Positions 41,245-49,427 of a stretch of DNA of 64,000 nt are shown here, one piece after another. Within the stretch, counting starts at the first letter, position 1; the number at the start of each line of letters is the position of its first letter. A program made the translations under genes and the position numbers. Source of the DNA: Bacillus thuringiensis (lineage in GTDB: Bacteria > Bacillota > Bacilli > Bacillales > Bacillaceae_G); assembly GCF_001182785.1 (NCBI RefSeq), contig NZ_CP012103.1, positions 30,696 to 94,695 on the forward strand, in the 5' to 3' direction. Under the pieces are notes generated by a model that did not search any database, had not been told where the DNA came from, and saw only the letters and a list, made by a program, of their open reading frames with translations.

Positions 41245-42408
41245 ATGAAATTAGATTTTGATCAACAAATCGATAGACTTTATACAGCATCTTATAAATG
41301 GGATCAGTCCAAAAGCCTTTTTGGAACAGAAGATATTTTGCCAATGTGGGTGGCTGATATGGATTTTATGTCATCCCCAGCAGTAGTAGATGCACTTATA
41401 AATAGAGCTACTCATGGAGTATATGGATATACAATCATACCTGATTCCTATTATAGTTCGATAATTGATTGGCTGAAGAGAAGGCATGGAACGACAGTAA
41501 AAAAAGAGTGGATCACACATTCTCCAGGGGTAGTAACAGCATTAAGTATTTTGGTCTCTTGCTTAACTAAGCCAGGAGATAAAGTGATGATTCAATCTCC
41601 TGTCTATCATCCATTCTATGATGTAGTTACTCAACAAAACAGAGAATTAGTAACGAATAATCTTATTCTAGAAGATGGCCGATATACGATGGATCTAAAA
41701 GATTTAGAAGATAAAATAGATTCAAGTGTAAAATTAATGTTGTTATGTAATCCTCATAACCCTGTTGGGAGAGTATGGGATGAACAAGAATTAGAGAGAC
41801 TAGGAGCACTGTGTGCTAAACATAATATAATTGTAATTTCAGATGAAATTCACTGTGATTTAATATATAAAGGCAATAAACACATACCGTTTTCATCTAT
41901 TTCTGAAAAATTGAAAAGTACTAGTATAACATGTATTTCTACTAGTAAGACCTTTAATCTTGCGGGGTTAAAAACATGTAACCTAATCATTCAAAATCCT
42001 CATATAAAGGAATTGTATGAAAAAAAGTTAAGGATGCTTTCGTTACATTCGGAAAGTTTCTTTGGTATAACGGCAGTAGAGGCTGCATATACCCATGGTG
42101 AAGAATGGCTCAATCAATTATTAATCTATTTAGAGGGGAATTTAAATTTTTTACTTGGTTATTTTAAGCAACACATAAATGAAGTGAAGGTAATTAAACC
42201 TGAAGGAACATATTTAGTCTGGTTGGATTTCCGAGGATTAAGAATGAATAAAGAGAATATAGAAAAATGGATGTATCAAAAAGCTAAATTAGCTTTAAAT
42301 GAAGGTTCTATGTTTGGCGAAAATGGTAAAGGGTTTCTTAGAATGAATATTGCCTGTCCTAGGGTTACTTTAGAAGAAGGTTTATCTCGGATACATAAGG
42401 CGTTATAA
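41245..42408 (+). CDS. PatB/MalY-type PLP C-S lyase or aminotransferase
   Basis: 387 residues. Fold type I PLP enzyme with the N-terminal ILPMWVADMDF signature of the MalY/PatB group at about 31-41, NPHNPVGR at about 169-176, SDEIHCDL with Asp200, and STSKTFNLAG with Lys235 as the PLP lysine. MalY/PatB enzymes cleave C-S bonds of cystathionine-like compounds by beta elimination; some act as aminotransferases. RBS GAGGAG is 10 bases before ATG 41245. It follows the CysK-like gene by 32 bases, so the two could act on successive intermediates of one pathway. Confidence 0.87.
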   Translation: MKLDFDQQIDRLYTASYKWDQSKSLFGTEDILPMWVADMDFMSSPAVVDALINRATHGVYGYTIIPDSYYSSIIDWLKRRHGTTVKKEWITHSPGVVTALSILVSCLTKPGDKVMIQSPVYHPFYDVVTQQNRELVTNNLILEDGRYTMDLKDLEDKIDSSVKLMLLCNPHNPVGRVWDEQELERLGALCAKHNIIVISDEIHCDLIYKGNKHIPFSSISEKLKSTSITCISTSKTFNLAGLKTCNLIIQNPHIKELYEKKLRMLSLHSESFFGITAVEAAYTHGEEWLNQLLIYLEGNLNFLLGYFKQHINEVKVIKPEGTYLVWLDFRGLRMNKENIEKWMYQKAKLALNEGSMFGENGKGFLRMNIACPRVTLEEGLSRIHKAL

Positions 42409-42830
42409 GTGAAAATTAATATAAAAAACGTAATCCCTTCATAACTTTGAACACATATTCTTCATCTATAATAAAAAGTTTATTATGGATAAGTTCAAGT
42501 ACTATGTTAGTATATTGAAAACTTTAAGAGAGGTATTTCCCTATGAGGTTAGATGTATTGAGTAGCTTGGCTAGCAAAAGGCGAATATTATGTTTGTTCC
42601 TCTTTTAAAATCCTTTCTAATGGGTTACATCACCAAACGGATTACATTTGTTAACTAATTTTAAAAAATATAGTAATAACTTTAAGAAGGTGAACCAACA
42701 GTACCAAATAAATTTGATATGTTCTAAAACAGTTGTTTTAAGGAACATACTTAGTTTACTGTTTTTTATTGAGGTGTCTCCAGGTAAAGAAGTGTTCAAT
42801 TTTATGTAGGGGTTACAGTAGGAGAAAAAA
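42409..42830. other. Intergenic region before the exporter gene
   Basis: 420 bases between the PatB-like and EamA genes. A/T-rich, with no gene, strong hairpin or recognised riboswitch; no terminator is visible after the PatB-like gene. A separate promoter for the exporter could lie here but no consensus was found. Confidence 0.4.
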
Positions 42831-43730
42831 ATGATAAGAAATAATGAAACGAAATATATACTGTTAGTATTTTTAGCTATCTGTTTTTTAGCAACAGGTG
42901 GTATTTTTGTAAAACTAAGTGATTTACCACCAATTAATACAGGCTTTTATCGTGTATTACTCTCTATCCCTCTTTTATTACCGTTTGTATGGAAAGAACT
43001 TAATAAAGTTTCAAAGAAAGATATTCTATTAATACTTTTAGCGGGTGTATTTTTAGCAGGTGATTTAATTTTATGGAACGTATCATTTCATTATACGAGT
43101 GTTGCAAATGCTAATTTATTAGCTAATTTGGTGCCTCTAGTAATTATTCCGTTTTCATTTTTTATTTTTAAAGAAAAAATAACACGTACATTCTTCATAG
43201 GATCTATTATTACAATATCTGGGGTAATTGTTTTAGTTAGTGGGAAAGCAGTAATAACAACAGATAATTTATTTGGAGATATGTTGGCCTTTTTAACTGC
43301 TTTTTTCTATGCATTCTTTTTATTGACAGTATATAAAGTACGAGAAAGAGTAAGTGCTAGTATTATTATGTTTGTGAGTGCTTTTGGAAGTGCAGTAACG
43401 ATTTTCATTGCCATGCTTTTTACAGAAGGAGTTTATATCCCAAGTAGTTCTTCAGAATGGCTGCCCTTAATAGGCTTAGCTATTTTTTCGCAAATTTTAG
43501 GACAAGGGCTACTAAGTTTTTGTTTGGGTAAAGTTAATGTTGCATTATCTTCAATATTAGTTTTATTACAACCAATCGTAGCTGCAATATATGCATGGTT
43601 TATCTTTACTCAGAAGCTTACAATAGTGGAGATAATGGGAATGTTAATTTCTTTAGTTGGAATCTATATTGTGAAAATGAAAAAGAAACAAAAGGTGCCA
43701 CACAAATCAAAAGAGAAAATTGTAAGTTAA
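42831..43730 (+). CDS. EamA-family (DMT) transporter, probable amino-acid exporter
   Basis: 299 residues with ten predicted membrane helices in two internally similar halves, ending in a basic cytoplasmic tail (KMKKKQKVPHKSKEK). EamA proteins commonly export amino acids or metabolites. RBS AGTAGGAG precedes ATG 42831. As last gene of the block it would remove the pathway product. FthC, an EamA exporter beside the AlaX-like FthB in Streptomyces, is a precedent. Confidence 0.87.
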   Translation: MIRNNETKYILLVFLAICFLATGGIFVKLSDLPPINTGFYRVLLSIPLLLPFVWKELNKVSKKDILLILLAGVFLAGDLILWNVSFHYTSVANANLLANLVPLVIIPFSFFIFKEKITRTFFIGSIITISGVIVLVSGKAVITTDNLFGDMLAFLTAFFYAFFLLTVYKVRERVSASIIMFVSAFGSAVTIFIAMLFTEGVYIPSSSSEWLPLIGLAIFSQILGQGLLSFCLGKVNVALSSILVLLQPIVAAIYAWFIFTQKLTIVEIMGMLISLVGIYIVKMKKKQKVPHKSKEKIVS

Positions 43731-43937
43731 GTAGTATTTTTCTGGTGTTAAGGAACTGGGTAGTAATTTCACATGTAATCATGTTAGGAGACTTCATTCT
43801 AGAGTGGCAATCAATGTTGTAGGGTGGAATTTCTAGTCCTAATATATACAAAATGACATGGTTTTATGCAAAATTTGGTTTGTTTAGTCCATATAAAGTC
43901 CAGTTATGGTAAAATATAGAGGACATATGTATAGTGA

Positions 43938-43974
43938 GATTCCAATTCTATTGATGAATTGGAATCATTTTTTT
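43938..43974 (+). terminator. Intrinsic terminator
   Basis: GATTCCAATTC pairs with GAATTGGAATC around a 7-base loop, followed by ATTTTTTT. It is about 210 bases downstream of the exporter gene; the intervening DNA has no assigned gene. Confidence 0.75.
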
Positions 43975-44159
43975 AATTGAACAGTTCGAGGAGAGCAATC
44001 ACGCATAAACAGATACACGAATTGATCTAATTCCTCGCTACATGCAAAAACAATGGGGTCTGTATATTCGTATGCCTTTACCAACTGTCGCAGTTGTTTC
44101 TTTTTTTCCTCAATTTGTTTTTGTAAGTGGAGAATATCAGATGTAGATATGGAAAACAT
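43965..44159 (-). CDS. Spo0E-like aspartyl-phosphate phosphatase
   Basis: 64 residues with the Spo0E pattern: an N-terminal helix (LQKQIEEKKKQLRQLV), then CSEELDQFVYLFM carrying the SxELD signature. Spo0E-family proteins dephosphorylate Spo0A~P and delay sporulation. Plasmid copies are common in the B. cereus group and could time toxin production. The ribosome site before ATG 44159 is weak (AGAAATAGAG), so a slightly later start is possible. Confidence 0.75.
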   Translation of the reverse strand: MFSISTSDILHLQKQIEEKKKQLRQLVKAYEYTDPIVFACSEELDQFVYLFMRDCSPRTVQLKK

Positions 44160-44272
44160 CTCTATTTCTACAGATTGAAATCAGCTTTTTTATAGTATAT
44201 GCAGTTTTTTTAAAATGAAAACGGTCACATAAGATGTGAGATATTCTATGTGTACAAAAGGAGGACATTTCT

Positions 44273-44554
44273 ATGAAATCAACAGGTATTGTACGAAAAA
44301 TTGATGAGCTCGGTCGAGTTGTGATACCGAAGGAAACGAGGCGTACACTCAACATTCACGAAAAAGACCCACTAGAAATATTTGTAGAAGGGGATGCGAT
44401 AATTCTACAAAAATATATATCCCATGGTACGTGTCCTATCACGGGAGAAATATCTGCAAGAAATGTAAAATTGGCAGGAGGAAAGTTGACACTGAGTCCA
44501 GAGGGTGTAAAACAACTGTTAGCTGAATTAGAACAATACAAAGTAACGGTATGA
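44273..44554 (+). CDS. abrB: AbrB-family transition-state regulator
   Basis: 93 residues. The N-terminal swapped-hairpin DNA-binding domain is clear: KSTGIVRKIDELGRVVIPKE followed by ETRRTLNI. The C-terminal region resembles AbrB's multimerisation domain. AbrB represses sporulation-phase and toxin genes during growth; pXO1 of B. anthracis also has an AbrB. AAAGGAGG gives a strong ribosome site. Its stop overlaps the possible ATG of the following Hfq gene at 44551, so the two are probably expressed together. Confidence 0.9.
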   Translation: MKSTGIVRKIDELGRVVIPKETRRTLNIHEKDPLEIFVEGDAIILQKYISHGTCPITGEISARNVKLAGGKLTLSPEGVKQLLAELEQYKVTV

Positions 44555-44574
44555 GAGAACAGGGGGCGTACTCG

Positions 44575-44808
44575 TTGGAAACGAAATTACAAGCATTTCA
44601 AAAGGATAGAAGTAAGAACATGCTATCTTTGCAGGAACAATTGTTACAAGAGGCGTTTCAAAAGAGGAAGGATATCACTTTAATTCTGTTAAAAGGATTG
44701 CATGTAAAAGGAATGATAAGAGGATTTGATACTTATTCTGTTTTAATAGAAGTTGAAGGGAAGCAACAGCTTGTATATAAACATGCGATCTCCACGATTC
44801 GTTTCTAA
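44575..44808 (+). CDS. hfq: Plasmid-encoded Hfq-like RNA chaperone
   Basis: 77 residues from TTG 44575, set by the GGGGGCG site that also precedes the broken copy at 24900; an in-frame ATG at 44551 would give 85 residues. The Sm fold is complete: LQEQLLQEAFQ helix, Sm1 strands, LKGLHVKGMIRGFDTYSVLI, then Sm2 KQQLVYKHAISTI. It carries the YKHA residues that bind U-rich RNA. The N-terminal ~18 residues before the Sm helix are unusual. B. anthracis pXO1 also encodes an Hfq. It could regulate plasmid or toxin mRNAs through sRNAs. Confidence 0.85.
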   Translation: METKLQAFQKDRSKNMLSLQEQLLQEAFQKRKDITLILLKGLHVKGMIRGFDTYSVLIEVEGKQQLVYKHAISTIRF

Positions 44809-44813
44809 AATAA

Positions 44814-44853
44814 AACAGTAGCATGAAATTCTTAGAATTCATGCTACTGTTAA
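44814..44853. terminator. Terminator between convergent hfq and HU genes
   Basis: AACAGTAGCATGAA pairs with TTCATGCTACTGTT around a 10-base loop. It could serve both the + strand hfq gene and the - strand HU gene, although neither side has a long T run. Confidence 0.6.
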
Positions 44854-44860
44854 AGAAATA

Positions 44861-45139
44861 TTATTTAGCTTTTACAGCTTCTTTTAATGCTTTCCCCGCT
44901 TTAAAGGCAGGTGTTTTTCCCGCAGGGATCGTAAGAGCTTCACCAGTATGTGGATTGCGTCCTTCACGGGCAGCACGTTCTCTTACTTCGAATGTGCCGA
45001 AGCCAAGTAGCTGTACATGTTCCCCATTTTGTAGTGCATGTTGAATGGACTCTAATACTGCATCTACTGCAAGACTCGCTTGTGGTTTTGTTAGTTCGGA
45101 TTGTATTGCAACTTGTTTTATTAGTTCTGATTTGTTCAT
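44861..45139 (-). CDS. hup: HU-family histone-like DNA-binding protein
   Basis: 92 residues. N-terminal [11 protein letters not shown], the central [21 protein letters not shown] beta-arm signature and the C-terminal [10 protein letters not shown] helix identify HU. It compacts or bends DNA and helps recombination. Plasmid HU copies can reduce the fitness cost of large plasmids. RBS GAGGTG precedes the ATG. It is convergent with hfq and divergent from the ArsR gene. Confidence 0.95.
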   Translation of the reverse strand: MNKSELIKQVAIQSELTKPQASLAVDAVLESIQHALQNGEHVQLLGFGTFEVRERAAREGRNPHTGEALTIPAGKTPAFKAGKALKEAVKAK

Positions 45140-45289
45140 AAGACACCTCTTATTGTTATGTATACTTGTTTCAGTATAAAGGTGTAAATGAAATGGTGCA
45201 AGATAGTTTGTGAGATGTAAATTCTATAACAGAAAAATGTATTATATAGAGGGAATACTCTGTATAAAGGGAATGGGAGAGGAAAAAAG

Positions 45290-45580
45290 ATGAAAAATGC
45301 CTTTTACACGGATCCAAAGGAATTAGAACGTGTTGCAGAAGTAGTAAGGGCATTAGCACACCCTGTCCGTCTCCAAATTGTACGTCAAATAATAAAGGAA
45401 AATTCATTAAATGTTTCTGAATTACAACGGTATCTCGCCACACCACAACCCACTGTTTCACAATATCTTGGCAAGTTAAAATTACATAAAGTCGTAGCAT
45501 GTGAGCGAAAAGGATTAGAAGTATTTTATCGAGTGGACGATGAAAAAGTGAAACAAATCCTGAAGATACTGCTAGGCTAA
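45290..45580 (+). CDS. ArsR-family winged-helix regulator (PagR-like)
   Basis: 96 residues. The ArsR winged helix is clear: ALAHPVRLQIV, LNVSELQRYLATPQPTVSQYLGKLKLHKVV, then a wing and GLEVFYRVDDEKV. No Cys-based metal site of ArsR/SmtB (ELCVCDL) is present, so it is probably not a metal sensor. The pattern is close to PagR of B. anthracis pXO1, which regulates toxin and capsule genes. GGGAGAGG precedes the ATG. It may control a nearby virulence operon. Confidence 0.85.
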   Translation: MKNAFYTDPKELERVAEVVRALAHPVRLQIVRQIIKENSLNVSELQRYLATPQPTVSQYLGKLKLHKVVACERKGLEVFYRVDDEKVKQILKILLG

Positions 45581-45649
45581 ACAGATAGCTTCATTTATTT
45601 GTCTAGTCATGTGAGGATAAAAATAATGACCGAGGAGGGGTATTCTTCT

Positions 45650-45958
45650 ATGAGCGGAAATTCACATTACAATTATATAACAATAAAAGAACTTATCTTT
45701 ATCCATGCCTATGTAACAGGGGAAGAAATCCCTTCTTCACAAGCATTACAAATACTCAAACAGTTTGCTCCTGAAGAAATACCAGGTACAATCAGACAAG
45801 CGCGTCGGTATCGTATACGGAAAAATGGAGAAGAATTGTTTGGATATTATAGAAAGAAACATCCAAAATTATTTGATAAGCAAAAGTTATACACGTATGA
45901 AGAGTTGAAACATCGAGCGGTGAACTATTGTTCGTCTCATTTGGTGATTCATCTCTAA
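45650..45958 (+). CDS. Hypothetical protein
   Basis: 102 residues from ATG 45650, preceded by GAGGAGGGG at good spacing; the longer frame from 45599 lacks such a site. It is basic in the middle (QARRYRIRKNG) with helical stretches on both sides. It follows the ArsR gene on the same strand. The composition suggests nucleic-acid binding, but no family was recognised. Confidence 0.6.
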   Translation: MSGNSHYNYITIKELIFIHAYVTGEEIPSSQALQILKQFAPEEIPGTIRQARRYRIRKNGEELFGYYRKKHPKLFDKQKLYTYEELKHRAVNYCSSHLVIHL

Positions 45959-46083
45959 TCCAGATAGGTCAATATGTATGCATTATGTTTTGAAAAACAG
46001 ATAAAACACCTATTTTTTCGTGAAAAACTTAAAAAAGACTGCTCAGATTAATTTTTAAAGAAAGAAGACGACCAAGAGAATGC

Positions 46084-46225
46084 ATTACTATGTAAAAAAT
46101 GTTAAACGCTAAAAACAAGGTAATAAAGACGTTTAACGTAATTAAGAAAAAAACAAGCTGATTATGCAGGGCTATATACCTGTTTAAGTGGAATATATAA
46201 TTTCACGCACCGTAAGAATTAATAA
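46084..46225. repeat. Dispersed repeat copy, also at 57484
   Basis: TACTATGTAAAAA, GTTAAAC, GTTTAACGTAA and TATGCAG...TGTTTAA segments occur in the same order at 57484-57580. The last part (AATTTCACGCACCGTAA) also resembles 24287-24305 and the start of the 50241 repeat. It may mark recombination junctions or old element ends. Confidence 0.5.
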
Positions 46226-46319
46226 CTAATAATCACAAACAATCCTCAAAGGTTGCGTCTTATCTCTCGTATCCGCTACAATAGAGATAGAATAAACACA
46301 AAGAAAGGTGACTCACTCT

Positions 46320-47249
46320 ATGAATCAACCTTTAGTAAATTTACGAGTCGATTTTGCTTTTAAGCAATTATTTGGTGTACAAGGACAAGAGGAATTACTG
46401 ATTTCTTTTTTAAATGCAATCTTGCATGAATCCTTATCTACACCGATTGTATCCTTAAAAATTGAAGACCCACATTTGCATAAAGAATATGAAGAAGATA
46501 AATTATCCATACTAGATATATTAGCTACACTTCAAGATGAAACCAAGGTGAACGTGGAAATCCAGTTACGAAATACACAAGAAATAGTAAAACGTTCCCT
46601 GTATTATTGGAGTAAACTGTATACATCTCAATTAGAGCAAGGGATGCCCTATCGTTCTTTACGGAAAACGATTGCGATTAATCTATTAGATTTTGATCTC
46701 TTTCCTCAATATGATGACATGCATACAGTCGGACAATTTTGGAGTCAACAACACAAGGAAGTGTTACTCGAAGATTTGGAAATCCATTTCATTGAAATTC
46801 CGAAATTGCTACAGCAATGGAGAGAAGAAAAAATTAATCCGTGGGAAAATGAATTTGCTCGTTGGTTACTGTTGTTACCAGCACATGAAGATGAGCATTT
46901 AACCCACACTTTGGAGGACATCGCCATGAAACAAGACCCGATGTTACAAAAAGCGATCCATAAATGGGAGAACATGAGTAAGAGTAGTTCTTTCCGCCTA
47001 GCGTATGAGGCCAGAGAAAAGGTTTTATTTGATGAGCAAGCCAAATTAGCACATGCTCGTGAAGTCGGTATCGAAGAAGGAAGAGAAAAAGGGCTTCAAG
47101 AGGGTATGGAAAAAGGTATGGAAAAAGGAAAATTAGCTGAAAGAGAACAGTTAATCCGAGGCATGCATAAAAATGGCATGGATATAGAAGATATTGCGAA
47201 GTTTACCAATATGGACATTACGGGCTTACGCCATATTTTAGGACAATAA
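46320..47249 (+). CDS. Rpn-family PD-(D/E)XK nuclease (recombination-promoting nuclease / transposase-31 type)
   Basis: 309 residues from ATG 46320 (AAAGGTG site). The N-terminal DFAFKQLFGVQGQEELLISFLNAIL pattern and the nuclease core LDILATLQDET...VEIQLRN identify the RpnA-like/PDDEXK_2 family, with active-site Asp, Glu and Gln visible. The C-terminus has EGREKGLQEGMEKGMEKG repeats and an HTH-like end, typical of the family. In E. coli the Rpn proteins are DNA nucleases that promote RecA-independent recombination. It is bounded downstream by a strong terminator. Confidence 0.88.
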   Translation: MNQPLVNLRVDFAFKQLFGVQGQEELLISFLNAILHESLSTPIVSLKIEDPHLHKEYEEDKLSILDILATLQDETKVNVEIQLRNTQEIVKRSLYYWSKLYTSQLEQGMPYRSLRKTIAINLLDFDLFPQYDDMHTVGQFWSQQHKEVLLEDLEIHFIEIPKLLQQWREEKINPWENEFARWLLLLPAHEDEHLTHTLEDIAMKQDPMLQKAIHKWENMSKSSSFRLAYEAREKVLFDEQAKLAHAREVGIEEGREKGLQEGMEKGMEKGKLAEREQLIRGMHKNGMDIEDIAKFTNMDITGLRHILGQ

Positions 47250-47290
47250 AAGGTAGACATCTCCTTTATAAGAGATGTCTACCTTTTATT
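47248..47290. terminator. Bidirectional terminator after the Rpn gene
   Basis: AAAAGGTAGACATCTC and GAGATGTCTACCTTTT pair around a short loop. A and T runs at the outer ends allow use from both the + strand Rpn gene and the - strand gene at 47334. Confidence 0.8.
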
Positions 47291-47333
47291 GTCTGATTAT
47301 TCAGACAAACTGGACGTGTATCTGAAGTAATTG

Positions 47334-47669
47334 CTAGCGATGCAATGTATAGTGATCCATTACTTTTATTAAAATATCTGCGATTAACTTTCCATTTTCA
47401 AAAATAATTTGATTCTTCGTATATACGTCTATATATTGCCCTAGTCCTTCACTTAACATAATTTCCAGTTCATTATTATCTAATATTTTACTAGTCAAAA
47501 TGGTAGGATGTTTACTAAAAGCTCGATAAAAACTTAAAGTTTCAGCCAAAGATGCCACTAAAGGCCTCAACATTTCTTCATAGTCTGGAAGCATATCCGC
47601 AGCTATTTTCTCATTTAAAACAAAATCTATTCCGTTATCTTTTAAATCAAATCGATATAAGAAAATCAT
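47334..47669 (-). CDS. Hypothetical 111-residue protein, paralogue of the 25125 gene
   Basis: 111 residues from the internal ATG at 47669 with AAGGTG at good spacing; an upstream ATG at 47729 would add 20 residues absent from the paralogue. The sequence is about 80 percent identical to 25125-25460 by eye, including MLRPL.ASL, FYRAFSKHPTIL and NQIIFENGKLIADIL. No motif reveals function. Maintenance of two copies near Hfq-like genes may be meaningful or only reflect segmental duplication. Confidence 0.65.
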   Translation of the reverse strand: MIFLYRFDLKDNGIDFVLNEKIAADMLPDYEEMLRPLVASLAETLSFYRAFSKHPTILTSKILDNNELEIMLSEGLGQYIDVYTKNQIIFENGKLIADILIKVMDHYTLHR

Positions 47670-47764
47670 TTTTACCGCACCTTCTTTTACTATCTTGATG
47701 CATAGATTCGTAATAGTATCTTTTTTCATTATATAGCAACATCGGTTTATTTTTCAATTTTTCT

Positions 47765-47974
47765 TTATTTCAATTTAGCGGGATATTTCCAATCTCGTTT
47801 ATCTTTCGTATCAGAAGTTGATTTTTGTTTCTTTTGGCTAGTAATTTGTTTTTTCCTATTTTGTTGTTCTATTCTTTCAATCTTTGTTTGCATTCTTTCC
47901 ATCTGTTCTTTTACTTTTTTTAACTCAAGCTTAATCTCCATCAACAATCTTAAAATCGCATCACCTTTGTTCAT
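47765..47974 (-). CDS. Small coiled-coil protein
   Basis: 69 residues from ATG 47974 (AAGGA at good spacing; the ATG at 47983 is too close). It is one long heptad-like helix (LRLLMEIKLELKKVKEQMER and onward) followed by a Lys/Ser/Thr-rich basic tail. It may bind DNA or a partner. Upstream of the 47334 gene on the same strand, possibly in one transcript. Confidence 0.6.
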   Translation of the reverse strand: MNKGDAILRLLMEIKLELKKVKEQMERMQTKIERIEQQNRKKQITSQKKQKSTSDTKDKRDWKYPAKLK

Positions 47975-48172
47975 AGACAACATCCTTTTAGATTTTTGGG
48001 TTGTTAGGGAAGTTTAATACTTCCCATTTCTATTCTGGGTAATTTTCAGCATCCCCTCGAAAAGAGGGGATATCAAAAAGTAATGTAAAAATTCAATGAT
48101 ATCTGTACTCCAATGAAACTACATCACACAATAAACATTTGGTGTTCGTGCTTGGCTTATCAAAATGAACTA

Positions 48173-48877
48173 TTATTCAATCGGACGATATCTGACTGAA
48201 TTTTTTAGTTCAAAGATTTGATCGGTCTTTTCTGAGCTTTGTTTTTCAAAATGCTTTCGTTTGTTTTTGATAATTTCTTTTACTTGACTCCACTTTATAG
48301 AAGAATTTAGGATATTATCATCAACATCCAATTTAGAAGTATCATTATAATTCCAGTACCTATTGTTATGCCAAATATGCTCTTCTTGTAACTTAAATAT
48401 TGGGGCTAGTTCAAGGGTATCCATATTTGCAATCGATTCATGATATTCTGTTAATAACAGGTATTTAACCTCTGGGAAGTGTTTGTGCACCGGATCAATT
48501 GCAGGAACACCATTAATCAACTTGTATTTTTGTTCTTTTATAAGAGCGTAGTATTCATCGTTTGTTGCATTTTTTACTTTCTCTAAAGAAATATTATCTG
48601 TAATCTTAATTGGTTCGTTGCTTATAGACATTCTGTATTGAAACATATGAAAATGGCAATCACCGTGAATATGGGCTTTAAGGGCGTTGATATTAGAGTT
48701 GTGAACTAAATCAATTAATACGTTACCTGTACTTTTACCTTTTTTAATTGTTCTAAAAACAAAAATGCATCCATGAATATAATTATTTTGATAACCAATC
48801 CCTACAAAATCATATCTGTATTTATGATGCAAATCTAAAGGCTCGTCATATTTTAGTCCTATTGTTAATTCGTACAT
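48173..48877 (-). CDS. Hypothetical protein
   Basis: 234 residues, soluble, rich in His, Tyr and Asn, with a beta-rich N-terminal half (YELTIGLKYDEPLDLHHKYR, FVGIGYQNNYIHGCIFVFRT) containing a His pair (HIHGDCHFHMF). The His cluster might bind metal. AGGAGG precedes the ATG. A minute leader frame lies upstream. No family recognised; defence or host-interaction roles cannot be judged. Confidence 0.6.
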   Translation of the reverse strand: MYELTIGLKYDEPLDLHHKYRYDFVGIGYQNNYIHGCIFVFRTIKKGKSTGNVLIDLVHNSNINALKAHIHGDCHFHMFQYRMSISNEPIKITDNISLEKVKNATNDEYYALIKEQKYKLINGVPAIDPVHKHFPEVKYLLLTEYHESIANMDTLELAPIFKLQEEHIWHNNRYWNYNDTSKLDVDDNILNSSIKWSQVKEIIKNKRKHFEKQSSEKTDQIFELKNSVRYRPIE

Positions 48878-48971
48878 GATTTCCTCCTACAAATGGGTTT
48901 TGAATTCGTTGCTATTAGAATTATTGTATCAATTTAAATTTTTATATTACCATAGAATTTACTATTCTTAA

Positions 48972-49028
48972 TCACTCTAGTACGATTGTCTTTGCTCCTT
49001 CTATTGAATTAAAGCTTTCTACCTTCAT
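48972..49028 (-). CDS. Possible 18-residue leader peptide
   Basis: A frame MKVESFNSIEGAKTIVLE, preceded by a perfect AAGGAGG at ideal spacing, lies about 95 bases upstream of the 48173-48877 gene on the same strand. It is too short to call with certainty. It may be a regulatory leader or a small peptide. Confidence 0.35.
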   Translation of the reverse strand: MKVESFNSIEGAKTIVLE

Positions 49029-49254
49029 TTTAATTCCTCCTTATAATGTTAAATTTGATAGCACTTTTTTCATCACTATCACCTCACACACCCTTGCTCA
49101 TTCAGTGTAACTTGATTTTATATCTTTTCAATCGTCCGATTTTGCCATTAAAACTTATGCAATAGCACATATTTTTTAACGCGACTATGTTTTTTAGCGT
49201 CAAATCTAGGGTTGTTACGTTCATTACGCCTATTGTTATATTTACATTACGTTT

Positions 49255-49408
49255 TCTTACCTCTTGTTAATGTAGACATGTATTCGTAAAGGTACACTTT
49301 TACAGACGCATAGAAACATAGGAAAAACCATATCCATAAAAGTCGTATATTTATTTTACAGATGTCTTTAATTTTTATATACCTTTACAGATGTGAATAA
49401 GCTATAAT
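49255..49408. promoter_or_regulatory. Candidate recombination site and promoter upstream of the serine recombinase
   Basis: GTAAAGGTACACTTTTAC (about 49289) and several ACAGATG/ACAGACG copies (49310, 49359, 49387) form repeated motifs upstream of the recombinase, the usual position of its binding site. TATAAT at 49403-49408 is a likely -10 box, giving a short leader to TTG 49428. The -35 is unclear. Confidence 0.4.
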
Positions 49409-49427
49409 TGTGTTCGAGGTGAAAGAA

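Noticed and set aside
42409..42830. Possible riboswitch or T-box upstream of the exporter
   Set aside because: No conserved T-box core, SAM or lysine element pattern could be traced.
44823..45146. ORFs on both strands across the HU gene
   Set aside because: The HU frame has a clear family signature; the others are its shadows.
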